Source of the DNA: Apoderus coryli
Lineage: Eukaryota; Arthropoda; Insecta; Coleoptera; Attelabidae
DNA: 64,000 nucleotides
Direction: 5' to 3'
Assembly (NCBI GenBank): GCA_911728435.2
Contig: OU452201.1
Location: 4,526,001 to 4,590,000 of the forward strand
Within the stretch, counting starts at the first letter, position 1, and each line of letters starts with the position of its first letter. This document shows, piece after piece, positions 1-13,272 of the stretch. Below the pieces are notes generated by a model. It was not told the DNA's origin and did not search any database. It was given only the letters and a program-made list of their open reading frames with translations. Both the position numbers and the translations under genes were made by a program.

Positions 1-959
1 CTAAAAAGTTTTTATAACATTATAATGTCGTTAAACGAGTGAACAACGATTAAATTGGTTCCACCCACCATGAAGAGTATCCTCACATTGAATCCAATAC
101 AGGGTGTGCAATATAGACATTATTTAACGGATTTTAACCAAATTTGGCACCACAATACTATGCAGAAAAACGGTAGGTATAACTAGGTAATTAATGAAAT
201 AATATATTCATAATCACTTATTATAAAGATATGAGCAGTATCGACCTTGAAATAAATGCAATTACTTCAAATAAACAATAAATAATAATTTCGTATGTAT
301 CCAGACTGCAGAGACAAGGTTATACAACAGTAATTAAGAGATTTGTTATCCTAAGCCTACTAAGGCGTAGACGTTCGGTAATTACTTTTTTATATACAAA
401 AATGTGGTAACTACGTTCTAAGTCTGCTTCGCAAATATTACTTTTTTCTTAAACAGTGGTAACATTTATATTTATAATTGAATTAATTCTATGCCCAGGA
501 GAATTTTTGTTAAAAATGGCTCTTGCCATTTGCTAATATCATTGGTATTAAATTTAATAAAATTTGATGCATTTTGTAAGCTGCAAGAGTTTCAAATAGA
601 ATAGAAAGTTCTTGTTCAGGCTAGTGTGTTTCACTAGCGGCGCATCCCCGAATCAGTTTGCGTAGGAAAGGCGAAGAAAGCGAAACTATCTATTGTGAAA
701 TAAAGTAACATCCGTGAGAAGAATGTTTACAAATCTAAATTCACCGATGAGCATCTTATCAATAATTCGTAAAATTGATCCACAACTACAAACTACTGTC
801 GATGGAAAATCATAATTTGTTTTACTGTGATTAGTGGGATTCATTTCTATTATTTGCTAGTTATTAATATGGTTAAGCTTAGATACGTAAGTTATGTTTT
901 TTGAATCATCATTTCTGTCGTTAAGTTTTTACCCTGGAAGTAAATAAAACCGAGTAATT
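1..959. other. AT-rich non-coding stretch
   Basis: No convincing exon, RNA gene or repeat boundary is visible. The reading frames are closed frequently on both strands. It is probably intergenic or intronic DNA with unrecognisably old repeats. Confidence 0.5.
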
Positions 960-989
960 ATCATTCTGTGTTTTCTTCTTCAACTTATC

Positions 990-1067
990 ACCGCATTGAT
1001 GACACTAGTCTTAAGCTATCGCGGGCTAGATTTGACTTGCGGGTCGTAGTTTAGAGACCCCTGTGCT
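990..1067 (+). mobile_element. hAT-type MITE right-end fragment
   Basis: The segment ends in GAGACCCCTG, the complement of the CAGGGGTC-type hAT inverted terminal repeat. It is preceded by a GC-richer subterminal block containing TATCGCGGGCTAG and GCGGGTCGTAGTT. The same subterminal words (TCGCGGGCC, GCGGGCCGTAGTT) recur in the better-preserved copy at 25081-25285, so both appear to be one family. No left end was found nearby, so this is a fragment. No coding capacity; a non-autonomous hAT remnant is inferred. Confidence 0.45.
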
Positions 1068-1629
1068 AGATGCATAGTTTATTTTTACATTCAGTTACTA
1101 AATGTAATTTTAAACGTGAAATATTTATGATCCATTTTACTTTTTCAGCGTTCAAATAGTCAATTGTTTTAAATCCGATCTTCACTTCAGCGGTGCTGAC
1201 AAATTCCGTTAATTAACTGAGATAGCCATGAGCAAGCTCAAATAAACTTATTTATTTTTTATTTATTTAATTCGACCCATAATTCGCCAGTCTAATGTCA
1301 CTCAAAAGTGTTATAATATAGTAACAGGTCAAAAATATACATAACTGATTAATACTTTAATAACACTTTTAGATAAATGTTATTGTTAATTAAATTTAAC
1401 GCAACAGCAAACTTTGCAAAAGTGTATTTAAATTTGTATTTCATTATATTAAGAATTTTTAATGCCACGTTGAAAGCCGCGCCAAGCTGTCTCATTTTGA
1501 AATCATTCATATATTTGGAAAACTACTTTAGTTATTTGTTTGTGTATTTGGCTTTCGAAACTAAGTAGTTTATTAGTCATAGATTTTTATAAAAGCTTAG
1601 ATTTTGTTTTTAGATGCCCTTATATGTTC

Positions 1630-2310
1630 AGTTTGCATGTCTTAAGAAAGTCAATCATTAAATCGTAGACGGTTTTCTTATGGCTGGCAATCAGTTGAAC
1701 TAAGTTTATGGGTAATTGAAATCCTTGGTCAATAATATGTTTAAGGAAATTATTAATTACATTTTTGTTATTGTCGCAAGAGAAAAAAATATGGTTTTAA
1801 TTCCTATTTTATATAAATGTGCTGGAAAACAGCCATGATTTAACATGAATCTTGTAATTGTTGACGAGTAATTTCTACTGATATTAAAGCAGAAAATATG
1901 TGGTATTTCTTTTTTGTTCGGTAAACTGGCGTGTATTTTAAAATAGTGGTTATTGGAAGACGCAACGTAGTACCTCCAACTTTTTCCCAACATTCAAAAA
2001 TATTTCTCTTAAAGAACTGCATTAGACACAAAAACCCTGGATATATTAGGGATATGATATGCAGATTTTGCTGCTTTATCTACGATTTGGTTTAGACCAA
2101 ACAAAGTTCACATTGCCGTAGTTACGAAATTCGCATAAATAGGATTTTATGTTTATCATAATTAGCTTATTTTTGAAATATTTATGCACTGGGGCTTGAA
2201 TGGCCTTGAGAACTGATTGAGAATCTGTTATAAATGTTAGATTATGGAACTTGTGAGTTTTTGCTCAACAAAGTGCTGATTCTTATTGCACTTACTCCAA
2301 AATTTCAAAA
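1630..2310 (-). pseudogene. Fossil C-terminus of a non-LTR retrotransposon (RNase H and tail)
   Basis: Read on the minus strand from about 2300 downward, a decayed polyprotein C-terminus appears in shifting frames. First comes an RNase H-like segment (TDSQSVLKAIQAPVHKYF, then a block ending NVNFVWSKP, then VDKAAKSA in another frame). Then comes a tail segment with ITRFMLNHGCFPAHLYKIGI, which resembles the 'R..TRLRL.HG..P..L' region after RNase H in I/R1/Jockey-type LINE proteins. Several stops and frameshifts show it is dead. RNase H removes RNA during target-primed reverse transcription in these elements. The clade cannot be assigned because the RT domain is absent. Confidence 0.55.
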
Positions 2311-5300
2311 ATGACCAAAATCATGAACGTATGCACTATTAAGTGTAAATTAATATTTAAGAAGGTGCGTATAGCAAAAAACATATTTTGAAATTCGCAC
2401 GTCAAAAACGCAACTATATAGTAGGCTATTTATACTGTATACACATACCAAAATGTTACGTAACAAACACCAAAGTAAATCTACAACTAGTGCCTAGCTA
2501 ACGCACGGCATGTTTTGTAACAGAAATTTTTAATAATAAATAGGGTTTAAGTGACTTCAAAATATAAAACTATTAATAAGTATACCTGTGTGCATTCGTG
2601 TTAAAAATGTAATCCGACCTATATCTATCTGTCTTATTTATCAAAGTAGTTTCAGTATTGGTTTGAAATTAAAATAATACTGCACCGCCGCCGTGTTTGT
2701 TTATCAATTTAACAATAAACCAGTATTTTCTCGATTTGGTTTTATTGCAATAAGAAAGTTATTTTTTTAACGGGAACATTTAAAAAGATTTTTAAACATT
2801 TACAATTAGTATGTGCATGTAAATATTAATATTTGTTTTATAGGTACTTGTGTGTGTAATCCTATTTTCGTGACTTGAATCAATAATTTCCATCATATAG
2901 ACATAGGTAAGTAAATTACTACTACTATTTTTATTATATTTTACAACGGGGCGATTTTTATTCTACGGAAGAAAACATATATAGGGGTAGAAAATAAAAT
3001 TGCAATTTATTGGGGAGCTTATATGACGCTATAAATATATCAAAGTTATTAAGTTCCTCCTCTTCATGTTATAGAAACATTTTTCTTTATAATCAGTTAG
3101 TAGAATTCCATAAAAGGGTCTTTTTTATGTCATTAGAGTCCTGAACCTAAGTTTCAGCTCCAGGAACAATTTGAGTCAGCACACGATCTGTTGTAGAACA
3201 TGTCACGACTAAGAATATCTTTACCACTAAATTCCATCTCCACCTTTACGTGGAAGTAAAACCACCCCCTTGTATATAAGCCTAATTTTATTCAGTATAG
3301 CATAGGAGCTTACGTCAAGGTCATGAAAATTTACTATTGGACCTTCTCACCTAGATTTTTCAAGTTTAAATTGTCTAAACAAAACATGATTCATTGAATT
3401 GAAATGATACTACGTCTACTCCACAAATCAACGTTTTATATTTGTCAACTACAATACATGTTTCGAGAAATTGTGTTCTCATCATCAGTGGCACGACATT
3501 CATACAGATTTACAGTTAAATTTATCTTGTATTATCAAATATAGGTTCTGAAAATTAGTGTAAAATATTTCCTTAACAATTCTTTGGTCTGTTTTACGCA
3601 ACATTTGTTGAAAAAGAAAGAAATATATTTCTTTAACATTATTATGTACACAATTATGTACACATCGTTCTTGTTGCTTTTTTGCATTTTTTACGCATAA
3701 TATAAAGAATTTTTAAAAGGGATTTAGATTCATTTAGAACAAACTATAAATTTATGTATTATCAGACTTGTAAAATGGCGATTAATATTTCGATGTGTGA
3801 CTAGTGAATAAAAGATGATCTTTTTTAGGGCACATGACTGAATTTCTAAAACTGAATATTGTCTTCAAGGACATGAAAAGAAAATATCAAAAAGTACCTA
3901 ATAATATGTTTCGATTAAACGACTCACGAACTTTAGTAACTACAACTCCTAATTGAGTTTCGTTGGATGATATCAATAGTTCTTATTATTTGGGATATTA
4001 TTTTCATCAATAATTACAAAAGTTTTGCACTTTGCCCATGCGTTCTCAATTACGGGTTTTGGGTTTGAGATTGTTAACACCATGGAATTGATGTCAACAA
4101 AATGCACCTATACTCCTTAACAAAAGAACCATCATCTATGTCATCAAAAGCCAAATACCTATAGACCTTCTTCCTACGAACTGATAGTGACTTATTTTTG
4201 GGTTTTTTTTCTAAAATTTTCAGTTGAAAATCCTTGTTTATTTATTCCGTCAATTAAATTGTTATGGGCACCTATCAGACATTTACTGTTGAGCCTCTTT
4301 GTTTTAAAATTTTAAACGGAAAATGATTTATGTTTGTTTATTAGCAAAATTAATGTTCCCTTGACCTGCACGTGAGTTCTGTAAAATATAATACATAACT
4401 AGTGGTATTGTAAGATATATGTAAATCGTATACAAAACCTGTTTTGCAATTGTTATTATCGCTTAAGTATTTATTTAGTTTTTTCAGACTTTTAAACGTA
4501 AAAATTCTATTCTTCCTTTAGAATTTAAAATGGTTTTGGTTTAGGACGAACTGAAAAAGTATTGATCGTTTATTCTTGGCGCCGTTTTCAATATGAACCT
4601 CGGTGATTGTTCTATAAACCATTTCAAATAGAAGTTTTATTATTTCTAAACTATAAATAGAATACTACATGTCAGGAGTTAGGAAATTTAGGCCGTATTC
4701 TTTGACAAAGCATCGGCTAAACATAATCTAAAATGGTAAATATAAATATTGAACTGTTATCAATCTTCTTTATTAGGATTTTTTTAGAATACATCAATGC
4801 AAACTATAATATTTCGGTGTAGAAAATTTGAGAACATCAAATCTTTTGACAGTTTTCTCAATTTCCTTGTTAACCTTATTTTAACAGTTATTAAAGAAAA
4901 AAAATCTGTTGAAATAAGTCATTTCGAACCCAAATTAAGTAATATAGGCTGCAAAAAAACGAAGTTGATGATGGTTTTTCTAAAACGAAACGTCGGTAGT
5001 GAAAATTTGTAAACGCTATCATATTTTCTTCAAAAAGTAACAATTAGAAAGTGCTTTAATTTTTTTATATCTGTAAAAAAATCTTTTTTTAAAAAATTCT
5101 CGAAAACGGCTAAAGTTAGTTTGAAAACACCATTTAAAAGGTGTTGAAACTTTTCTCTAATTTAACGGATATTGTAACTCCTACCGTTTCCAAGATTCCA
5201 ATGCTATCCCATTCCTATCTTGGACACAGGGAATACCCTGTATAAAATAATGAGTAGGTATTGGTGAAAACTAAATTTAACTTTAGTTTAACTCATAATA

Positions 5301-7140
5301 TTAGTATTCAGATGTTCGTGTACATTTGCCCATTCGATTTTGTGATGTATTTAAATTAGCTGGCTCTGTCAACGTACATTCATACATTATTTTAATTACG
5401 GATCTGGCTCTGTTCCAATTATGTGTGCTCATGCAAACAATAGGAAATTTGGTTTAGGTGTACGTTAGACAGCTTTTTGTACAGCTCAGTGTATTTTGTG
5501 TTGCCTAACTGTAGCTGTCATAAAACAATACACACATATATAATTTTTGCCATACAATAATATGTTATACAGGGGTTCAGTAATTAATTAAAGTTTTGTA
5601 AGCAGTAAACGGATGTAATTAAAATAATTCTTGATTTTCCACGTATTAGAATCGTAGTTCTTTCATAACGTAAGTTTAAGTAGTAGGTATTTCAGAAATG
5701 CATTATGTTTTATATTTTTGCATTGGTATACGCGGTGTGGTTATACATATTATACCTACATAAATGGTAATAAAGAAAATAGTAAAAATAAAATTGACTT
5801 TTGATGTAATAGAAAGTGTAAGTATTTTCATAATATACTTAGCTGAGAAAAAATTCCAACATCTAGATACTATTATATGACTATATTAAATATGTATTTA
5901 TAAATAAAAAATAATTTAATTCTAATTAGATACATTAATATCAGTAGGTATTGCACGAGGTGTAATTATCATTTATAATAGCTACTATTAAAAATGATAA
6001 ATGTTATAATTTCTCTACGTAAGAACCATCTCAAATTAGACAAAAATGTAAATAATCGAAATACTTTTATTTAAATTAAGCTTATTTTTTTTTTTTATAA
6101 TAATGTGGTTACCTAATGAATAGTTGTAAAATCACTTTTCTCATATAACGTCAATGCTCACTTAACGTCTAAACATGGTTCTATCAACATACGCAATATT
6201 CATGGATAATTTAAATTTTTATTTATAAAAAATTGACGTAAATGTTTTATAATGATGTCTTGAAGTAATAGATAGATACTAATAATTATTATCATATAGT
6301 CAGTTGAAAAACTCATGGCGACCACCTTTGCATTGGATTTGTCGCTCAATGTGCGGTGAGATGTGTACTGTTGGTTTTAAATTTATCTGGGTATATATAT
6401 CGTTGCGCGTAAAGGCAGGTCGATGTTGTGCACGACTATCAAGAAATTGTGCAATTTCCTAACCTAACCTAATCCTCCATAGCGTTTAACATCAGCTGAA
6501 TATTTATCGTAAAATATTCACACAGTCTCAACAATATCATTATGCTAGCATTTTTTATACTTCTTGTTGCTATATACAACAATTATTTAATAAAACCTTT
6601 AAGTTTCAAGAAATATGCATTTGTTGCTAAAATGCAATCTCACAAATATTTTTATGAGATATATATTTGTTATGAATACACATAAATTTTGCTTATCTAC
6701 AATAGCAGGTGCTTTGTTTATTTTCGTGTGCGAATACATTTTTAATAATGTAGTCTGTGACATTAATGCGGTCAAAGATGTTATAGTGGACACTGATCTT
6801 TGGGCTGATTACTGTGATAATTAAATCTGGTTGACCTTTATTTATCACCAAAATACAGACATTTAGAACCCTTAGTTTTGAATTATACTGCGAATTATCG
6901 TATATATGTTTGTTGGAATCTAAGATAAATACTGCCATTCCTAAATTCAAGTTGTTCAACTTTGAGATGAGAATATTGAAGTGAACATTTCATTTGAGAA
7001 AAGGATTAACGATCGTTAAGAGATATTATAATATGATCACTGATTTTAGTTTGCAAGTAATGTACTACAGTTTTTATAAACATTGCGAAACCTCAAACAA
7101 AAGTCTAACCGTGATATAGGACTCATAACAGTATCTCATT
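2311..7140. other. Long non-coding stretch
   Basis: Mostly AT-rich sequence without a credible exon. Inside it I see only the structured motif at 3451-3493, a possible MITE end near 5243 (CAGGGAATACCCTGTA) and a short run of three CCTAA units at about 6460. The 71-codon open frame at 4797-5012 has no recognisable protein character and abuts sequence of the MITE-subterminal type (TTCTCGAAAACGGC), so I do not call it a gene. Confidence 0.45.
3451..3493 (-). ncRNA. Hammerhead-like structured motif, copy 1
   Basis: On the minus strand the order is ACTGATGATGAG, then a self-complementary arm (GAGAA - six bases - TTCTC), then GAAACATGTATTG. This matches the layout CTGATGA - stem II - GAAAC of the hammerhead ribozyme core, although an extra T follows CTGATGA. 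The copy at 38901-38940 shares its flanks (ATTGTCAA, ACATGTTTCGA, CATCATCAGTGGCA) but a different stem, so they are one family. No ORF is attached. Penelope-like retroelements are known to carry hammerhead motifs; activity here is not shown. Confidence 0.45.
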
Positions 7141-7144
7141 TCAA

Positions 7145-7290
7145 CCGAATAACGATAGATGGTTCCTCGATGGGAAACTATTAATTAAATTTTGCCTCAG
7201 AAACAACATGCTCCATTTTATTTATGTAAAAAATGAACAAGACTAGGCCTAAGACTGAACCCTGGGGACTCCTGTAATAAAGAGATACGT
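7145..7290 (-). pseudogene. LINE reverse transcriptase fossil (motif B region)
   Basis: Minus-strand translation shows GVPQGSVLGLVLFIFYINK, the highly characteristic motif 4/B of non-LTR reverse transcriptases, followed by MEHVVSEAKFN. Frame is lost on both sides, and the FADD catalytic box that should follow is not readable. This is a small dead remnant; clade not assigned. Confidence 0.6.
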
Positions 7291-9540
7291 TAGTAATTCT
7301 TTTCAAAAATTAATGATATGAACAAATGTTTAAACATACCTAAATGATCTGTCAAAAAATGATTCGAATGACACATATTTAGCAAAATTATTATGTTAGT
7401 TTCAAAATTCATGGCTTATCCGTCTGGTTCCTTTTGATAAATTTGGAAAAATTGGTAAACTGAGGTGCAAAGAAAAAACGGTCGTTCTAAAATATAGAGG
7501 TTTACTCTTTACTTGAAGTTGAAGATAAATAAACAAATTTGTTAATATCCCTCTGTAATTTGGAAGACCTAAGAAAATATTCCAATTTTATTGCATTTGT
7601 TTAGTATTCGAATAGGGAATTCCCATTTTAGGGTTCAGGGGTCATGAAATGAAGCAACAGTTAGAAATCAATATTGTTACGTAAAAACGAGATACTGTGA
7701 TCCAATCTATTAAATACTTTCTGGTAAACTGTTTCATAACCAATGATAATTTTGGCAGTTTGTTGTTCCTTTTATAAGGAATGCATGTGAGGTGAGCGGT
7801 TGGTGATCAGGATGACGAAATCCCCTGAGACATCAGGTCAGATACAATAAATGTTCCGCTGATATAAATCCATGCTGAATATCGCTACGTACAAACAAAT
7901 TATGTCTCATACAGAATACTTTTAAATAATTTTGAAAAGTTTGACAAGATGGGCATAGCAATTTATAAAATAAATAAACACTTTGTAGGGTCTAACGTAT
8001 GCCCGGATACTTTCGTTAGATCACAATTTATTGTTTCTTCCACCCTCAACTACAAATCATGAAGATGAATATTTTCGGAATTACCACACAATGGGAAAAG
8101 TATAGTATTTTTTATATGTTTTTCCGTAAAAATGCATTGCGTCATTGGATAAGTAAAAATTTCCGATTAGAGCATTCTTATGCAAAATTTTTTTTATACC
8201 CTGACCTTTACAAAGAAAACTAATTGCTGGGATTATTAAGTTATGTCACGACATATTAATATCTAGAAATTAATAAAATTATTTTTAAGTTGACAGAAAG
8301 TAGTATTCAAAGAAATCTTAAAAAGTTATACGAGCTACCTAACTGGTGAAATTTTAAACGCAGTTTTCTCGAGAATTATTTTGGCAATATACTATCTGGA
8401 CCCCTGTTTTATTTATTTATTTTTATTTAATTACTTTATTGGTGTATATAACTAATTAACAAAGCATAACACCAGTCAAAAAAAGAAAAATTACACATGT
8501 ATATACATATATATACAGACAGTGTTAGAAATTACATACTTGTTGAGGTACCTACACTATTTTAATCATGAATGAAAATGTTATCTGCTTACAATTTACA
8601 AGTTAAAAGTGTATATTATTAATCAGCGGAAATATGTGACTATATTTAGGAAAAACGTCGTTAAAAAACTATAAAACAAACTACGTATTTGCGATACACA
8701 GAATCACCACCAATGATGTTTATCATGTATGTATGGCAAAAATAAACAGAATCATGATTATAAAAATATTTTAGCAATGAGTTTGATTCAATATTAATAT
8801 AAAAAAAAAATACTTGCTGTAAACAGAACAATTCTTAATTGAAAAACAATTATATTGTTTTTAAACTGAGAAAATAATTTCAAAAGGAATTTTTCTCCGC
8901 AAATATAATAAAATAGAAATAATTTTATGGCGGTTCACCTTTTTACAAAGGCAGATAAATATTAGTAGATGAGCACGACGATGGTATTCTGATTATCCCA
9001 TAATAAGAGCAAAGTGAATTCGTCGTCGGTCTTGGTTGTAGAATTTATTTACTATCTTCTTATCTCTTCACTTTTGACATTTCTAAAAAAAAACATTTGC
9101 AATTGTGGTAAAATACTAATAGAAATTAAATTTTGTGACGCCTTTTGATAAAACTAGTGGTCAGCAACAAATGTTCTCTCATTCATTGATGTTAATGTAC
9201 ATTGTCTGCGTAAAATAAATAATATCAGAATTTAATTTGGCATTAACTTGATATTTCCGTGGTATATTAAAATTAAATTCATTAAAAATCAATTAATTAA
9301 GCATATTTTAATTTAGATGTGTGACTTTATCAATTTAGGGGACTATATTTGGAAAAACAAAAATGAGTAGGTAAATTAACCACACCTGATGATATGTCTA
9401 AGCTACCACCAAAATATCAAATTTTTATGCATTGAGTGTACTAATTTACTTACCTAAGATTGATGAGGGTCATGCGTTTAACACAAATTATATTTTTGTA
9501 TTTTATATGACACAATTTTAGTTATTAATTTTACATAATT
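7291..9540. other. Non-coding stretch with dispersed repeat pieces
   Basis: No exon is visible. Sequence at 8330-8390 (TGGTGAAATTTTAAACGCAG then TTCTCGAGAATTAT) recurs in inverse orientation at about 30470-30520, so it is a dispersed repeat, probably a MITE subterminal region. The rest has no recognisable feature. Confidence 0.4.
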
Positions 9541-9630
9541 TTCACGAGGTGACCTGAATGAATGATGATGGAGCTTGAAGCCCCGAAACATGTTTGGTAG
9601 ATAGAGTTCTGTGGAGGATCGACTTTTATT
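9541..9630 (+). mobile_element. Penelope-like 3' end remnant with structured motif, copy 2
   Basis: TGATGATG is followed by a near-self-complementary arm (GGAGC - TTGAA - GCCCC, one mismatch) and CGAAACATG, then TGTGGAGGATCGAC about 20 bases on. The same order (TGATGATG, stem, CGAAACATG and later TGTGGAGGTGACG) occurs downstream of the GIY-YIG open frame at 33004-33389, which ties this piece to the 3' end of that Penelope-like family. No coding sequence remains. Confidence 0.5.
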
Positions 9631-10260
9631 CATATTACATATAATTTACCCCACTCTTTAAAACAAATTATATTATTAGATCTCGAAAACTGATAGAGAT
9701 AGATAATATCAACGAAAAAAAAATAAAAAAATATGGATTGTAACCCTGTTAGAGAATTTTTTTAAAAAATACATTCAATAAAAGACCTCCAAAATTTAAT
9801 GAAGCTTGTTTTTTTCTTTTTGCTAAAAACATACGTTATTTATGTGGGTCACGAATAAGTAATATTAATAAGTATATGTAGGTATTATTTACCTATGTTG
9901 TTTTAAATAACAATTGTTTTTATTATTCTAATAAATTAGTTTTAATAACATAATATGATGTTAATGGGAGACGGGGATTCACAAAATCACCGCAATGATT
10001 AAACGTACCTAAATAATTACTTCAATGTGGAAAACTACTTGTTGAAACTACATAAATAGTTTTGTAATTTAATTAGAAACTGTGGCTCTTGGACTATAAT
10101 TAAATGATTTTAGAATATTATGAAAAAATGTTACTTTTATACAGCTAGAAAGTTGCGGTTATCACGACAATGTGCTACTTTTTCGTAAAACTCAAAATTT
10201 TCATGGCCCTTTTAGTTTTTAAGATACAGGGCAAGGGGTATGTTTTGTGTTTGGTTTGGC

Positions 10261-10985
10261 ATTTCAACATGAATAGACTGACGCCTGAACAACGCTTCCA
10301 AATTGTGCAAATTTATTCTGAAAATCATGGTTCTTGGTAATTGGAAATACGTATAGCACACTACGTCCATTTTGACGGTCAACATAATCGTCCATCAGAG
10401 CAATTAATTACAAAATCCAACTCGTGCAACAATTGAAGCCACACGATCACCTAGCAAGGCGTAGATTCGGTGAATGGGCCCAAAACAAGATTGCCGTTAA
10501 TCACGATTTTCATAAGCGAATTTTGTTTGAATGGATACTTCAATAAACATATGTTGAGACACCGTTACATCCAGAAAACCTGACTGTTTGGTGTGTTTTA
10601 TGGAGTTGGTCCGTACTTCTTTAAGAACGATGCTGGTAAGAACATTACAGTCAATGGTGACCGCTAAAGAGCCATGATTACTGACTTTTTCGTTCATCAA
10701 TTGAACAACCATGATGTGCAGAGCTCGTGCCACAATTGATTTATTGAAGGAAACGTTTGGTAACTGCATAGATTCACGTTTCGGCCCCGTGAATTGGCCT
10801 CCAAGATCGTGCGATTTAACGCCGCTAGATTATTTTTTGTGCGGATATGTGAAGTCGCTAGTCTACGCCGATAAGCCCGAAACGATAGACCACTTAAAGC
10901 ACAGTTTAATATACAGTTACATCACTTCGTGTCGGAACCTTTTATCTCTCTGTCGACAAAGCAATTCGCCGCACTTATAATTGTA
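10261..10985 (+). pseudogene. DD41D mariner-like transposase fossil
   Basis: The fossil starts MNRLTPEQRFQIVQIYSENH (helix-turn-helix region) and hits a stop within 25 codons. Later pieces in shifting frames include FFKNDAGKNITVNGDR, then SCATIDLLKETFGN and WPPRSCDLTPLDYFLCGY, the block carrying the third catalytic Asp, followed by YADKPETIDHLKHS. These words parallel the better-preserved copy at 22894-23977 (NGDRYRAML, WPPRSCDLTPLDYYLWG, YADKPETIDALK), placing it in the same DD41D group. Multiple stops, frameshifts and loss of the QQDG block show it is inactive. It lies immediately left of the MITE at 11008. Confidence 0.75.
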
Positions 10986-11007
10986 GTACAGTATTTTATG
11001 GTATATA

Positions 11008-11997
11008 CAGGGTGTTAATTAAGTATCTGGCCAAACTTCAGGGGGTGATTCTTTGAATGATTTTAAGGTAAAAAGTTCATATAAGCAGGTGTCCGGAAAT
11101 GCATAGTTTTCAAGATACAGGGTGTCAAAAAAAATTTTTTTTTACATTTATTTATTAATATCTCAAACACCTGTCGACCGATTTTGTTGAAATTTGGCAG
11201 TATTATGGACTATGATAAGACGCTAAGTTAGGATCAATTGATTGTTGATTATGACGTCCAGTGGCGTCGTAAGGGGCAGTTTCACGAATAAAAATAACAA
11301 AAAATGTGCGCCACTGACTTTTTTAAAATTAAAAAAATAATTTTTGGATTAAGCCATTAAAAGTACAACTTTTTTGTCTCTTGATATTTTTTCGTATCTT
11401 GCATTGTTTTCGAGAAAAAAAATTTAAACCACTTAAATGCATGTCCTTGAATAATTTTAAAAATCACTTTTACAGAATTATTGCGAATTACGTTTTAACC
11501 AGATTCGTTGAGATTTGGCAGTATTTTTTATAATAGTAAAATGCTAATTGAATCTTATTTACTATTGCTAATATTGAAGTTGAGTGGTGGAAATAAATGC
11601 CTAAGACAAGACAAAGACGTATTATTAATTAAACTTTGACAAAAAATACTTTTTTAATAAAAAACGTTTAAGAACTTAACAACAAATAAAGATGCTGCTC
11701 TATCTGTACAAGTGATTTTTAAAATTATTCAGGGACATGCATTTAAGTGGTTTTAATTTTTTTTCTCGAAAACGATGCAAGATACAAAAAAATATCAAGA
11801 GACAAAAAAGTTGTATTTTATCTTTATTCGTGAAACTGCCCCTTGCGACGCCACTGGAATAACTGTAAAAAAAAATTTGACACCCTGTATCTTGAAAACT
11901 ACGCATTTCCGCACACCTGCTTATATGAACTTTTTACCTTAAAATCACTCAAAGAATCACCCCCTGAAGTTCGGCCAGATACTTAATTAACATCCTG
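11008..11997. mobile_element. Long-TIR MITE, TA-flanked (990 bp)
   Basis: The left end reads TA-CAGGGTGTTAATTAAGTAT and the right end is its complement (ATACTTAATTAACATCCTG-TA), with TA duplications. The outer arms pair over about 135 bp with scattered differences. A second pairing block (about 11390-11480 with 11700-11800, including ATTTAAGTGG and CGATGCAAGATAC) shows that the arms originally ran further, so almost the whole element is a foldback. There is no coding capacity. TA target and CAGGGTG terminus point to mobilisation by a Tc1/mariner-type transposase. Confidence 0.8.
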
Positions 11998-12714
11998 TAT
12001 AGATATAGTATAACATAGTAGCGGGCTAGAAATGTAGCTGTAGTTATTGTTATTATTCTATGCTTAAAGGACAACATTGTTAGAAAAAGTCATCGATAAT
12101 TGGACCTCGACATTAGACTATGTACGAGCCATCCGTGGCGGTCATATGCCAAAAGTCATATAATTATAATGCCAGTAGATTATCGTTCGAATAAAGTAAA
12201 GTCTATGTCAATTTAAACTTTGCTTTATTCCATTCTATACCTCAATAAAACACACCTTTTATGACTTTTCCCGTAGAACTCAGTTCCGTCTGCGAAATTA
12301 GTATACAGTGTCAGATCAAAAAGTATCGGACCATACTTACCCTATACATATATTTATAGACTATAAAATGTGTATTTTTTTACCATTTCAAAAATATATA
12401 GGTAATTAGGCAATAGGCAAAAGTACCCAAAAATGGGACATTCCGTATTAGATTAAAGTAACAAAATATCGATAAATTAAAGAAGAATGTATTTAATATA
12501 AGCAGTCAATAAAATAGTTACAACCTTAGTTGCGCAACATTGAGTAAAGTAAAAAATAAACCAATATTTTTACAATGATTCATAAAATAGACTTATTAAC
12601 ATATCTGAACGATGTCTCACATTACCTGTATGTAAATTATAACCTACTTTACACATATCTGTTCAAGCAAACTTAATTTTCTTCGTAATTTTCTTTAAGA
12701 AAGATTTGAATTAA

Positions 12715-13210
12715 ATAGAAAACACAGTTTTTAGTCTTCTGATTGTAAGTTTTTTATTGAATCATAAAGTACCTATAGGATAGGGATAGGGCTTTGCAAA
12801 CACATGCGCACTCGTTTGTCGAAATTTTCCATGACCATTCTGCATAAATGTGGCTGAATTTCGTTGATGCAGCGTTGAATCTCATCCTTTAATGCACGCG
12901 TGATTGGGCTTATTGATTTTAAAAAACCCCATCAAAAGAAATCTAATGGTGTTAAATCACACGTTCTAGGAGGACAATTCTGTTTCCCGGAATTTTCCAA
13001 TTTATCTCTTCACAGTTGACGAAGTTAAAACACTATTCCGATCATATTTTGTATGAAAATTTCGAAGACACGTGTAACGCTCTATTTTTACTAAGCATAA
13101 ACTGTCAGCTGTCGATTTGTTTTGTTTTTAGTTGCTGCACTTTATTGCATAAATGGTGGCAAATTCAAATTTTGTGTTAAGTTTGGGACACCTTTTATGT
13201 TTGTTGTGGC
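12715..13210 (-). pseudogene. Internally deleted DD41D transposase fossil
   Basis: Aligns by eye with the fossil at 41595-42640 over both ends: shared words GAATTAAATAGAAAAC, TTGAATCATAAAGTAC, CATTCTGCATAAATGTGGCT and TTCGTTGATGCAGCG at the C-terminal side, and ATAAATG..GGCAAATTCAA at the N-terminal side. The catalytic middle is missing. Minus-strand translation of the shared part reads like the transposase C-terminus (INEIQPHLCRMVMENFDKR). It is a dead internal-deletion derivative. Confidence 0.65.
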
Positions 13211-13272
13211 GCGAATAGATTAAAGTTTATTATTTGGGTATTTCGCCACTATTTAGAATTATAAATTTTAAG

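Noticed and set aside
1377..1568. 63-codon plus-strand frame
   Set aside because: Low-complexity hydrophobic composition, no splice context, no recognisable family.
6458..6475. Three CCTAA units, like the insect telomere repeat TTAGG
   Set aside because: Only about 16 bases; such runs are frequent by chance and in insect promoters, so not evidence of an interstitial telomere.
10497..10769. Minus-strand 90-codon frame opposite the DD41D fossil
   Set aside because: Shadow of the plus-strand transposase fossil.
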